The notes under the pieces are model-generated. The model was not told the DNA's origin. It saw nothing but the letters and a program-made list of their open reading frames with translations, and made no database searches. Positions 25,362 through 33,376 of a stretch of DNA of 64,000 nt are shown piece after piece; within the stretch, counting starts at the first letter, position 1, and every line of letters starts with the position of its first letter. The translations under genes and the position numbers were made by a program. The stretch covers positions 85,324 to 149,323 of the forward strand of contig NZ_BMMM01000021.1 of assembly GCF_014645835.1 (NCBI RefSeq), read 5' to 3'. The stretch is from Streptomyces albiflavescens (GTDB taxonomy: Bacteria > Actinomycetota > Actinomycetes > Streptomycetales > Streptomycetaceae).

Positions 25362-25468
25362 GATCCGGCGGCACGTAGCGGGTGGAGCTCCGAGTCAGCC
25401 GGTCGCCGACGGCCCGGCCCCGAACGGACCGGACCGGCGCGGCGCGGCGCACAGGCCGATGGGCGCGA

Positions 25469-26254
25469 TCAGTCCTTGTAGGCGGGCGCGATCCGCTCCA
25501 CGAGTCGAAGCAGCGCCGCCCAGGCCAGGTCGTAGGCGATGTCGTCCTGGAAGTCGGCCTCGGCTTCGCCGGCCAGCTGCTGGGCGGTGTACTCGCAGAC
25601 CTGGGCCGGAGGCAGGATCAGCGGGGCGCCGCCTGCCTGGGCGGTGACCTGGATCTCGCAGGCCTTCTCCAGGTAGTACATGCGCAGGAAGGCCTGAGCG
25701 GCGCTGTCGCCGACGGTGAGCAGTCCGTGGTTGCGCAGGATGAGCGCCGGGTGGTTCCCGAGGTCGGTGACCAGGCGCTGCTGCTCGTCGAGGTTGAGGG
25801 CGACGCCTTCGTAGTCGTGGTAACCGACGCGGTTGTGGAACTCCAGCGACATCTGGTTGACGGGCAACAGCCCGTCGCGCTGGGCGGCGACGGCGCAGCC
25901 GGCCTTGGTGTGGGTGTGCAGGACGCAGTGCGCGTCGGGGCGGGCCTTGTGGATCGCGCTGTGGATCACGAATCCGGCCGGGTTGACCGGATGAGGCGTG
26001 GGCTCGACAGGGTTCCCTTCCAGGTCGATCTTGACGAGGTTGGAGGCGGTGATCTCCTCGAAGAGCAACCCGTAGGGATTGATGAGGAAGTGGTTGTCGG
26101 GGCCCGGCAACCGCTGCGAGATGTGGGTGAAGATCAGGTCGGTCATGCGGAAGTGGGCGACCAGACGGTAAACGGCCGCCAGTTCGCGCCGAAGCCGCAG
26201 CTCCTCCTCGGCGGTGGCGTTCACTGTGGCGGGGGTCGCGAGGATGTCGGTCAC
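25469..26254 (-). CDS. Class II aldolase/adducin-family enzyme
   Basis: GTG start at 26254 (VTDILATPATVNATAEEEL) with AAGGAG 8 nt upstream; 261 residues. Metal-binding His pair in VLHTHTKAG, third His in ILRNHGLLTVG, and substrate-phosphate type motif FTHISQRLPG near the N-terminus. The acidic catalytic area SLEFHNRVGYHDYEGVAL is present. The family includes fuculose/ribulose-phosphate aldolases and related decarboxylases or epimerases; substrate not assigned. A small upstream reading frame overlaps its start, and a double Lrp regulator is divergent. Confidence 0.85.
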   Translation of the reverse strand: MTDILATPATVNATAEEELRLRRELAAVYRLVAHFRMTDLIFTHISQRLPGPDNHFLINPYGLLFEEITASNLVKIDLEGNPVEPTPHPVNPAGFVIHSAIHKARPDAHCVLHTHTKAGCAVAAQRDGLLPVNQMSLEFHNRVGYHDYEGVALNLDEQQRLVTDLGNHPALILRNHGLLTVGDSAAQAFLRMYYLEKACEIQVTAQAGGAPLILPPAQVCEYTAQQLAGEAEADFQDDIAYDLAWAALLRLVERIAPAYKD

Positions 26255-26409
26255 GCGGGTGCTCCTTGCGTACGGGGTGCGCGGGTGGTGGATCCGGGGT
26301 CGGACGCGGCCACCCCGTCCGGGACGATCACGGGGGTGTGGGGGCGTCCGGTGGTCCACCAGGCGATGACGTCGGTCACGGCAACGGGTCGCGTCACGCC
26401 ATCCTCCAT
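26251..26409 (-). CDS. Small coupled reading frame upstream of the aldolase
   Basis: Starting MEDGVTRPVAVTDVIAWWTT, 52 codons end in TGA that overlaps the aldolase GTG by 3 nt. The start-stop overlap hints at coupling, either as a true small protein or as a leader. An in-frame ATG at 26457 would extend it to 68 residues. No family was recognised. Confidence 0.3.
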   Translation of the reverse strand: MEDGVTRPVAVTDVIAWWTTGRPHTPVIVPDGVAASDPGSTTRAPRTQGAPA

Positions 26410-26612
26410 CAATGATTCGATCGCCAATGCGGCTTTGAACTTACGTTTCGACTGCATTGCTTGTCCAGCTCGGATGAGATGGTTATTCGCGCAGTGGTTA
26501 TGCCGCCCCGCCTCGGCAGTGCGGGGGCATCCGGCCGACTGACCGACAATGAGCGCACAGCCGCCCGGGCCCAGGGCCGGGCGGCGAACGAGCCAACGGA
26601 GGGGACCATCAC

Positions 26613-27512
26613 GTGGATCTCGACGAGACCGACCTGTCGATCGTGCGAGAACTGCAGACGGACGGTCGGCTGACCTACGAGACGCTGGCCCAGCGGGTGG
26701 GCCTGTCCCGTCCGGCGACCCGGATGCGGGTACAGCGACTTCAGGAGTCGGGCGCCGTGCGGGTCGTGGCCATCGTGCATCCGGCCGTGCGCCGGCTGAC
26801 CGCCTCGGCGCATCTGGCCATCGACACCGACGGCTTGGCCGCCCCCGTCGCGCGTGAGATCGCCACACTCCCCGAGGCCCCGTTCGTGACGCTGACCAGC
26901 GGACGGCGATCGATCATGACGGAGCTGCGCACGGCGGGCTTCGCCGAACTGGAGCGGACCATCGAGCACATCCGGGCCATGCCGGGGGTGCGCACGGTGG
27001 ACCCGCTGGTGGCGACCCGGCACGTGAAGGACCCTTATCTCCTGCCCGAGGAGCCGACCGTCACACTGCAGGACGCGATGGACGAGCGCATCCTCGCCGA
27101 GCTGGAGGAGGACGGGCGGCTGCCGTTCGCCGAACTGGCGGGGCGTGTCGGACTGTCGGCCGGGGCGACCCGTTCGCGGACACTGCGACTGCTGGACGGC
27201 GGGGTGGCCAAGGTGGTCGCGCTGGTACGGCCTGACGTCCTGGGCATGGGCTACCTGTGCGGTTTCAGCCTGCGGGTGGCCGGACAGGCCGCACCCGTGG
27301 CCGAGCGGGTGGCACAGATCGCACGGGTGACCTTCCTGTCGACCTGCCTGGGCCGCGCCGAACTGGTCGGCACCATCACGGCGGAGTCGTTCAGCGCCGT
27401 GCGCGCCACGCTGGAGGAGATGCGCGCCCTGCCCACGGTGCGCGAGGTGGAGAGCTGGCTTCACCTGGAACTCGTCAAGGAGCGCTACGACCTCGGCCCG
27501 CGAACCGCCTGA
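26613..27512 (+). CDS. Double-length Lrp/AsnC-family regulator
   Basis: GTG start at 26613, preceded by GGAGGGG; 299 residues, about twice the usual length. Two tandem units: HTH at 1-50 (LDETDLSIVRELQTDGRLTY), RAM-type domain to about 140; second HTH at 152-200 (MDERILAELEEDGRLPFAEL) and a second effector domain to the end. Such fused Lrp proteins mimic a dimer in one chain. Divergent from the aldolase gene, the likely target. Confidence 0.9.
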   Translation: MDLDETDLSIVRELQTDGRLTYETLAQRVGLSRPATRMRVQRLQESGAVRVVAIVHPAVRRLTASAHLAIDTDGLAAPVAREIATLPEAPFVTLTSGRRSIMTELRTAGFAELERTIEHIRAMPGVRTVDPLVATRHVKDPYLLPEEPTVTLQDAMDERILAELEEDGRLPFAELAGRVGLSAGATRSRTLRLLDGGVAKVVALVRPDVLGMGYLCGFSLRVAGQAAPVAERVAQIARVTFLSTCLGRAELVGTITAESFSAVRATLEEMRALPTVREVESWLHLELVKERYDLGPRTA

Positions 27513-27599
27513 GCAGGCGACCCGGGCGCTACGGGAGACCGACCGACACCGGCACCACAGCCGCGACAGCCGAAACGTAAGTCAAGACGCGATGCGAAC

Positions 27600-27785
27600 T
27601 TCGGCTACGAGCACCGTCGCCTGGCCGATCGCCGCCACCCCACCTGCCACGACCTGGACCGCGTCGCCGACGACCGTGATGTCTACGTCATGAACGCCTC
27701 CGGCCACGGCGGCGTCGTCAACTCCCACACCCTGCGCACCTGCGGCATCACCGCGGGCATGCCGTCCCCTCCCCCCGAGGGATGA
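27600..27785 (+). pseudogene. YtcJ-type amidohydrolase fragment
   Basis: The frame ends HPTCHDLDRVADDRDVYVMN, ASGHGGVVNSHTLRTCGITA. The P-V/Y-V-M-N-ASGH-xxxVNS block is typical of amidohydrolase-3 (YtcJ) proteins. Only about 60 residues are readable before a stop. The remaining sequence from 27513 to 27973 holds no other recognised gene. Confidence 0.5.
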
Positions 27786-27973
27786 AGCGCTGCCACACCT
27801 CCTGGAACAGCGGCACCAGGGATTGCCCAGCAGTGCGTCACTGACGATCAGGGCGGATGCCGTGGGACCGGCCGCGTCCGTCGGCGGCAACAGGGTCACC
27901 TCCGGTCTCCTGACGAGCCTTGCTGGTGGAACCGGTCATGGCGGGAAACTCTGAATGATGGTTCACTTCTTTC

Positions 27974-28582
27974 ATGGCCTACCGCAAGACCCCCGCCGAA
28001 ATCCGTCGGCTCGAAGCCGTCAGGGAGCACCTCATCACCTGCGCCACCTCGGTCGTCGCCGAAGTGGGCTGGTCACAGGCGTCCGTGACCGCCGTCGCCG
28101 ATTCGGCGGGGATCGCGGCCGGCTCGGTGTACCAGCACTTCCCGTCGAAGGCAGCGCTCGCCGTCGAGGTGTTCCGGCGCGCCGCCGGACGCGAGGTGGA
28201 TGTGCTCGGTGAGGTACTGAACGGCCCGGGCAGCCCCGTCGAACGACTCAGCCACGGCATCGAGGTGTTCGCCCGCCGAGCCCTGGAGAACCGCGGTCTG
28301 GCCTACGCCCTGCTCGCCGCCCCGGCCGAACCCGCGGTCGGCGCCGAGCGCCTCGACTTCCGCCGTCGCTACCGGGCGCTGTTCGCCGAGGTGGTGCGCG
28401 AGGGGATGGCGGCAGGCCTGCTGCCATCCCAGAACGGCGAGATCACCGCGGCCGCACTCACCGGTGCGATCGGCGAGGTACTCGTCGATCCGCTCGGCGC
28501 CCCCGCCGAGAGCACCACCGACGAACTCCTCGCCGAACTCACCGCCATGGCCCTGCGGTGCGCGGGCGCCCCCGCCACGTAG
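27974..28582 (+). CDS. TetR-family regulator
   Basis: 202 residues. HTH at about 17-62 (LITCATSVVAEVGWSQASVT, IAAGSVYQHFPSKAALAVEV). The C-terminal domain is helical with YALLAAPAEPAV and FRRRYRALFAEVV, similar to TetR proteins linked to acyl-CoA dehydrogenases of the AidB type. The acyl-CoA dehydrogenase gene starts 50 bp downstream on the same strand, so the two are probably co-transcribed. Confidence 0.88.
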   Translation: MAYRKTPAEIRRLEAVREHLITCATSVVAEVGWSQASVTAVADSAGIAAGSVYQHFPSKAALAVEVFRRAAGREVDVLGEVLNGPGSPVERLSHGIEVFARRALENRGLAYALLAAPAEPAVGAERLDFRRRYRALFAEVVREGMAAGLLPSQNGEITAAALTGAIGEVLVDPLGAPAESTTDELLAELTAMALRCAGAPAT

Positions 28583-28631
28583 CGCCGCTCCCGACCCGAT
28601 CCGCGCCGACCCGCTTCTCGGAGGAATCCCC

Positions 28632-30290
28632 GTGTCTGAGACCGCCGCACCGCGTAGTCGTCCTACCGCCGTGACACACGAAGTGACCAACCAGCCCCCG
28701 CCGCTGACCGGTCACGACGCCGCGGCCGACCCGGTGCTGCTGGAGGGTGTGCGGCGGGAGGGCGCCGAGTGGCACCTGGACGACCTGCACCGGCTCGGCC
28801 GCCTGGTCGGCAGCGAGGAGGCGCAGCACTGGGCGGACCAGGCCAACCGCCATGAGCCCGAGTTGCGCACCCACGACCGCTACGGCCACCGCATCGACGA
28901 GGTCGAGTTCCACCCCGCCTATCACTCCCTGATGGACGCCTCGGTGAGCGCGGGCATCGCCGGCGCCGCCTGGGCCGACGAGCGTCCCGGCGCCCATGTG
29001 GCGCGTGCCGCGAGCTTCATGCTGACCACGATGCTGGAGCCGGGTCACCTGTGCCCCATCTCCATGACGTACGCGGTGGTCCCGGCCCTGCGCCACTCCC
29101 CCGACCTCGCCAAGACGTACGAGCCGCTGCTCACCAGCCGCGTCTACGACCCCGGCCTGCGCGCCCCGGCCGACAAGCGCGGTCTGCTCGCCGGGATGGG
29201 CATGACGGAGAAGCAGGGCGGCACCGACGTACGCGCCAACACCAGCAGCGCCACCGAACAGCCGGACGGCACCTGGCGCTTGCGCGGTCACAAGTGGTTC
29301 ACCAGCGCGCCGATGAACGACCTCTTCCTCGTCCTCGCTCAGGCGCCCGGCGGTCTCTCCTGCTTCCTCGTCCCGCGCATCCTGCCCGACGGCAGCCGCA
29401 ACACCTTCCGCATCCAGCGGCTCAAGGACAAGCTCGGCAACCGCTCCAACGCCAGCAGCGAGCCGGAGTTCGACGACACCGTAGCCTGGCTCGTCGGCAC
29501 CGAGGGCAAGGGCGTACGCACCATCATCGACATGGTGACCATGACGCGGCTGGACTGCGTGCTCGGCTCCGCCGCCGGCACCCGCGCCGCCCTGGCACAG
29601 GCCGCCCACCATGCGCGCCACCGCGCCGTGTTCGGCGCCAAACTGATCGACCAGCCGCTGATGCGCAACGTGATCGCCGATCTGGGGATGGAGTCGGAGG
29701 CCGCCACGACTCTCGCGCTGCGTCTGGCCGGCGCCGCCGACCGCGCCCAGCGCGGAGACGACCGGGAGCGCGCCTTCCTGCGCCTGGCCACAGCCGTCGG
29801 AAAGTACTGGGTGTGCAAGCGGCAGCCGGCCGCCGTCGCCGAAGCCCTGGAGTGCCTGGGCGGCAACGGATACGACGAGGCCTCCGGCATGCCGCGCCTG
29901 TATCGCGAGGCCCCGCTCAACGGCATCTGGGAAGGCTCCGGCAACGTCAACGCCCTCGACATGCTGCGCGCGTTGACGCGTGAGCCCGAATCGCTGGAGG
30001 CCTTCCGTACGGAGATCGAGACGGCCACCGGTGCCGATCGACGGCTCGACGCCGCCTGGCGGGAGCTCCAGGGCGAGCTCGTCCTCACCGACGACGCGCC
30101 CCTGCGCGCCCGCCGCGTCATCGAACGGGCAGCCCTCGTGCTGCAGGGCTCGCTCCTCGTCCGCCACGCACCGTCCGCCGTAGCCGACGCGTTCTGCGCG
30201 TCGCGGCTCGCCGGGGACCGAGGGCTCGCCTTCGGGACGCTCCCGCCGGGGACGGACTTCGCGGCACTGCTGGAGCGCCTTCCCGTCTGA
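28632..30290 (+). CDS. AidB-like acyl-CoA dehydrogenase
   Basis: GTG start at 28632 eight nt after GGAGGA; 552 residues. Features of the AidB branch: ISMTYAVVPALR, GMGMTEKQGGTDVRANT, RLRGHKWFTSAPMNDLFLVL, TMTRLDCVLGSAAG and ECLGGNGYDEASGMPRLYRE with the flavin and catalytic-base loop region NGIWEGSGNVNALDMLRAL. A C-terminal extension of about 100 residues is normal for AidB. AidB proteins are flavoproteins that bind DNA and are induced by alkylation in enterics; in actinomycetes the substrate is mostly unknown. Likely controlled by the TetR immediately upstream. Confidence 0.9.
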   Translation: MSETAAPRSRPTAVTHEVTNQPPPLTGHDAAADPVLLEGVRREGAEWHLDDLHRLGRLVGSEEAQHWADQANRHEPELRTHDRYGHRIDEVEFHPAYHSLMDASVSAGIAGAAWADERPGAHVARAASFMLTTMLEPGHLCPISMTYAVVPALRHSPDLAKTYEPLLTSRVYDPGLRAPADKRGLLAGMGMTEKQGGTDVRANTSSATEQPDGTWRLRGHKWFTSAPMNDLFLVLAQAPGGLSCFLVPRILPDGSRNTFRIQRLKDKLGNRSNASSEPEFDDTVAWLVGTEGKGVRTIIDMVTMTRLDCVLGSAAGTRAALAQAAHHARHRAVFGAKLIDQPLMRNVIADLGMESEAATTLALRLAGAADRAQRGDDRERAFLRLATAVGKYWVCKRQPAAVAEALECLGGNGYDEASGMPRLYREAPLNGIWEGSGNVNALDMLRALTREPESLEAFRTEIETATGADRRLDAAWRELQGELVLTDDAPLRARRVIERAALVLQGSLLVRHAPSAVADAFCASRLAGDRGLAFGTLPPGTDFAALLERLPV

Positions 30291-30303
30291 CCGGCGTGCC
30301 CCG

Positions 30304-30540
30304 CGGCGACCGGGGAAGTACGGCCCCGGCGCCCCGCCCGAGATCGAAGTGGCCACCTGGGACGTCATCGGCGAGGCGTACACCCAGCGCCTGGCCGGCC
30401 CCGAGGCGTACCGCGCGGTCTTCCCCGAGCCCGAGGAAGACGAGGACGACGAAGACGGCGGGGGCAAGACCCTGCGGGCCCTCTTGGTTCCACGCCACCC
30501 GCGCCCACCGTGGCGGCGGCCCCCGATCCCCGGGGCCGCC
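30304..30540 (+). other. Unrecognised protein-like fragment
   Basis: In the frame of 30304 the sequence reads RRPGKYGPGAPPEIEVATWD, VIGEAYTQRLAGPEAYRAVF and a very acidic run PEPEEDEDDEDGGG. Composition and third-position bias look coding, but there is no clear start or ribosome site after the acyl-CoA dehydrogenase stop. Probably the tail of a lost gene. Not recognised. Confidence 0.3.
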
Positions 30541-30552
30541 GCCTTCGCCGCG

Positions 30553-31599
30553 TCAGCTGATGTGGTTCGTCCAGCCGACTTCGAGGTAGGTCGTGCGGAC
30601 CAGCGGGTTGGCGCCGGCGCTGCCGCTTTCCAGAACGCGGCTCGTATCCGGGTCGATGACGTAACGGAGGGAGTACGGCAAGGAAACGGGCTTGGCGCCC
30701 TGCTTGTCCACCCGCCTGGTGCCGCGGAGGACGATCTCAGTGCCCGGACGGCCCCGGCTGTCCTTGACCTCGGGGGTCATGGTGACCCCCGGAGTCTCCG
30801 CGACGATCTGAAAGAGCGCGGAGCGCAGGTCAGGGCTCGCGGGTGACTCCGCCAGCAACGACATGATCTGCCCGAACCGTTCCTCAGCGTTCTTGGGGAA
30901 GCGGGCCTTCAGCTTCTCCGGTTCGGTGGGGAGGTGGTCGAATTCGGTCCAGGGCAGGCGCCGGTCGCCCACGTTCCAATCTGCGATGTTGTGGCCCGAC
31001 CTGCTCAGCTTGCCGTTCGGCTGCCGAATCCAGGTGGCTCCCGCCCGGTCGCTGTACACGGTCACCGTCGCCGTACTCCGGCCGTCCTTCACCCAGTAAT
31101 GGACCATCCAGTACGTTCCGTGGGTCGCCGGTGCCTCTGTCGAGACCTTCGCCATGTCGTTCAGGAACTGCGAGGCCGCCGAGGCCGTCGACAGCGGCTT
31201 GCCGGTCACGTCCAGCACCGGGTAGACGGCCGCGCCCACGGCGATGGCGGCCACCGCCGCGGCCGCGACCAAGACGCGTCCACGACGCGAGAGGCGGCGC
31301 TGTCGCGGCGCCGTGCGCGGCCCGTCGGGGCCGAGGACGACCAGCGGGTCCTCGGGCAGGTCCTCCGGGGGCGCGAGGGAGGCCGCCGGGCCGCCTCGTC
31401 GGGCCGTGGCGAGGGGTACCACGTTGGCGTGTGCCGTGGCGGTGGGTGCCTGTTCGGTCTCGCGTTCCGCGAGGAGGGCCACGATGTCGCGTACGGCCAT
31501 GACCTTGGCGTTCGAGGGCGGCGCCACGGTTCCGGCCGCGATCAGTTCGTCGGCGTCGGGGAAGTCGAGAAAGTCGTCACGTTCGGTCATGTCGGTCAT
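30553..31599 (-). CDS. CU044_5270-type membrane protein, sigma factor partner
   Basis: 348 residues starting MTDMTERDDFLDF at 31599; the ATG overlaps the sigma factor stop (ATGA). A cytoplasmic N-terminus of about 120 residues is followed by one helix (GRVLVAAAAVAAIAVGAAVYPVL) and an extracytoplasmic domain with WMVHYWVKDG, ADWNVGDRRLPWTEFDHLPT and SLPYSLRYVIDPDTSRVLES, the pattern of CU044_5270 proteins. It probably senses and restrains the coupled sigma factor, as a membrane anti-sigma protein would; that role is inferred from position and topology. Confidence 0.85.
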   Translation of the reverse strand: MTDMTERDDFLDFPDADELIAAGTVAPPSNAKVMAVRDIVALLAERETEQAPTATAHANVVPLATARRGGPAASLAPPEDLPEDPLVVLGPDGPRTAPRQRRLSRRGRVLVAAAAVAAIAVGAAVYPVLDVTGKPLSTASAASQFLNDMAKVSTEAPATHGTYWMVHYWVKDGRSTATVTVYSDRAGATWIRQPNGKLSRSGHNIADWNVGDRRLPWTEFDHLPTEPEKLKARFPKNAEERFGQIMSLLAESPASPDLRSALFQIVAETPGVTMTPEVKDSRGRPGTEIVLRGTRRVDKQGAKPVSLPYSLRYVIDPDTSRVLESGSAGANPLVRTTYLEVGWTNHIS

Positions 31600-32150
31600 T
31601 TCAGGTCTCCGGTCAGGTCGAAGGGGGCGCCCGAGCGCATACGGTTGCGGGCGCGGTGCAGACGGGTGCGGGCTGTCGCGGCGGGTATGCCGACCACGGT
31701 GGCGGCCTCGCTGGGCGTCAGCTGCTCCCAGGCGACAAGGAGCAGTAACTCCCGTTCCTCGGAGGGAAGTTGAGCGAGGAGCTCGCGCAGCCTGGGGGCC
31801 ACGGCTTCGGCGACGAGCCGGTTGTCCACGGCCTCCCAGGGGTCGTCGTCGCCGATGGCGCGCGGGATGTCGGGGCGAGCCGCCGCGACCCGCCGCCAGT
31901 GAGCGGAGAGCACGTTCCTGGCCACGCCGAACAGCCAGGTCCGTACGGACCCGCGGGCCGGGTCGAACCCGCGTCGCGTCGCGTACGCCTGGAGCCACAG
32001 CTCGGCGAGCAGATCGTCGGCGGCTCCGGGGGCGCGGCGCGCGAAGTAGCCGTGCAGGGCTGCCGAATGGCGTTCCACCAACGGCTCGAAGGAGGCTGGG
32101 TCGCGTGCCGTACGGCCCAGCAGCTCCTCGTCGTCCAGGCCCGTTGTCAT
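31596..32150 (-). CDS. ECF-type RNA polymerase sigma factor
   Basis: 184 residues; GGAGG precedes the ATG at 32150 (MTTGLDDEELLGRTARD). Sigma2: PGAADDLLAELWLQAYATRR, SVRTWLFGVARNVLSAHWRR. Sigma4: LPSEERELLLLVAWEQLTPS, EAATVVGIPAATARTRLHRAR. The usual two-domain ECF layout without extension. Translationally coupled to the CU044_5270-type membrane protein. An ORF extension upstream to 32405 runs into the MITE-like element and is not used. Confidence 0.9.
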   Translation of the reverse strand: MTTGLDDEELLGRTARDPASFEPLVERHSAALHGYFARRAPGAADDLLAELWLQAYATRRGFDPARGSVRTWLFGVARNVLSAHWRRVAAARPDIPRAIGDDDPWEAVDNRLVAEAVAPRLRELLAQLPSEERELLLLVAWEQLTPSEAATVVGIPAATARTRLHRARNRMRSGAPFDLTGDLK

Positions 32151-32286
32151 GGGACCTCCGTCTCCGGACCGCCGGTCGGCGGTCTCACCCCTTACTTGGC
32201 GGAAACCACCGACAGCGTTCGCGCCCCGGTCGAGGACCCGAGTCGCCTCGCCGCGGCCGGCAACGTCGAGATCGCCTGTACCCGTC

Positions 32287-32466
32287 CTAGGCCCTGTCGT
32301 CAAATTCCCGTCTGCCCCGCGACGCCATGCACGCACTCTCGCCGCACCGGGCACAGACCCAAGTACATCCAGTACGAGGGCCTGTGCCCGGCACGCCGAG
32401 AGCACGCACCTGACGCCGCAGGGCCCGCCCTCCGGGCGGACGACGGGAATTTGACGACAGGACCTA
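32287..32466. mobile_element. MITE-like palindromic element with IS5-type ends
   Basis: A 180-bp unit flanked by CTAG on both sides. Left end CTAGGCCCTGTCGTCAAATT continues CCCGTC; the right end is its reverse complement with one difference (CTAGGTCCTG...). Inside, the two halves also match imperfectly, notably CCGGGCACAG near 32340 against CTGTGCCCGG near 32392, so the whole unit can fold into one long hairpin. No reading frame of note. The GGCCCTGTCGTCAAA end resembles ends of IS5-family elements in streptomycetes, so it was probably moved in trans. Confidence 0.75.
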
Positions 32467-33311
32467 GCACGCCGTCCTCAACAGTCGGCCCGCCCTCACC
32501 CACCTCGCCCAGCACCGGACCCGAGCCGGCCAGGACCGCACCGGGGAACCGCAACCGGTTTCCCCCCGGGACGCGGTGCACGCCCTGCACCGGCTCAGCC
32601 TCATCGACCACACCCCCGCCGCCCCGCACCAAGCCGTCCGCGTCCACCAGCTCATCCAGCGCGCCACCCGTGACACCCTCACCCCCGACCAACAGGACGA
32701 GTTCGCCCGCACTGCGGCGGACGCCCTCCTCGCCGCCTGGCCCGACATCGACCGCGACACCACCCTGACCCAGGCCCTGCGCGCCAACACCACAGCCCTC
32801 GCCGCCCAAGCCCAAGAGGCCTTGTACCGGCCGGACGCCCATAAGGTGCTGTTTCGCGTGCATCGCGCTGACACCAGCCCGAATACAACCGGCCAGGTTG
32901 CCGCCGCCCTCGACCACTGCCAGCGCCTTGCCGCCGCCACCCGTCGCCGCCTCGGTCCGCGGCACCCCTGCACCCTCGCCGCTCGCCACCACCTGGCCCA
33001 CTGGCGGGGGCGGGCAGGGGATGCAGCGGGCGCCGCCGATCTCGTCGAGCTGCTGGAGGACATGGTGCGAGTGCTGGGCGACGACCACCCCCACACCTCC
33101 TCACCCGCGGCAACCTCGCATGCTGGCGGGGGATCCGGCGGGCGCGGCCGCCGCGCTCGCCGAGGCGCTGGACGACATGGTGCGAGTGTTCGGCGACGAC
33201 CACGACCACACCCGCACCGCCCGCTACGAGCTGGCCAGGTGGCGCGCCCAGAGCCCGGCATCGGCCGCCGTGAGCCGCGCCGTACACAAGGCGAGGCGAA
33301 TGTTCATCTAA
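32467..33311 (+). pseudogene. NB-ARC/TPR regulatory protein, C-terminal remnant
   Basis: Starting immediately after the MITE right end, the frame reads RPALTHLAQHRTRAGQDRTG, HRLSLIDHTPAAPHQAVRVH, QLIQRATRDTLTPDQQDEFA and then TPR-like repeats (DLVELLEDMVRVLGDDHPHT). Near 33100 one base appears lost and the coding continues in another frame (AALAEALDDMVRVFGDDHDH, TRTARYELARWRA) to 33311. This is the winged-helix and TPR part of a streptomycete NB-ARC/TPR protein. The NTPase domain is gone and the frame is broken. Confidence 0.7.
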
Positions 33312-33376
33312 CGGCGATCGATGAACAAGTCTGATGAGCCTCAAGACCTCGTTGACCTCGGTTTCATGACGGCCCG

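Noticed and set aside
28539..30467. A 642-codon leftward frame antisense to the acyl-CoA dehydrogenase
   Set aside because: Gly/Val/Gln-rich composition, no motifs, and full overlap with a clearly recognised gene.
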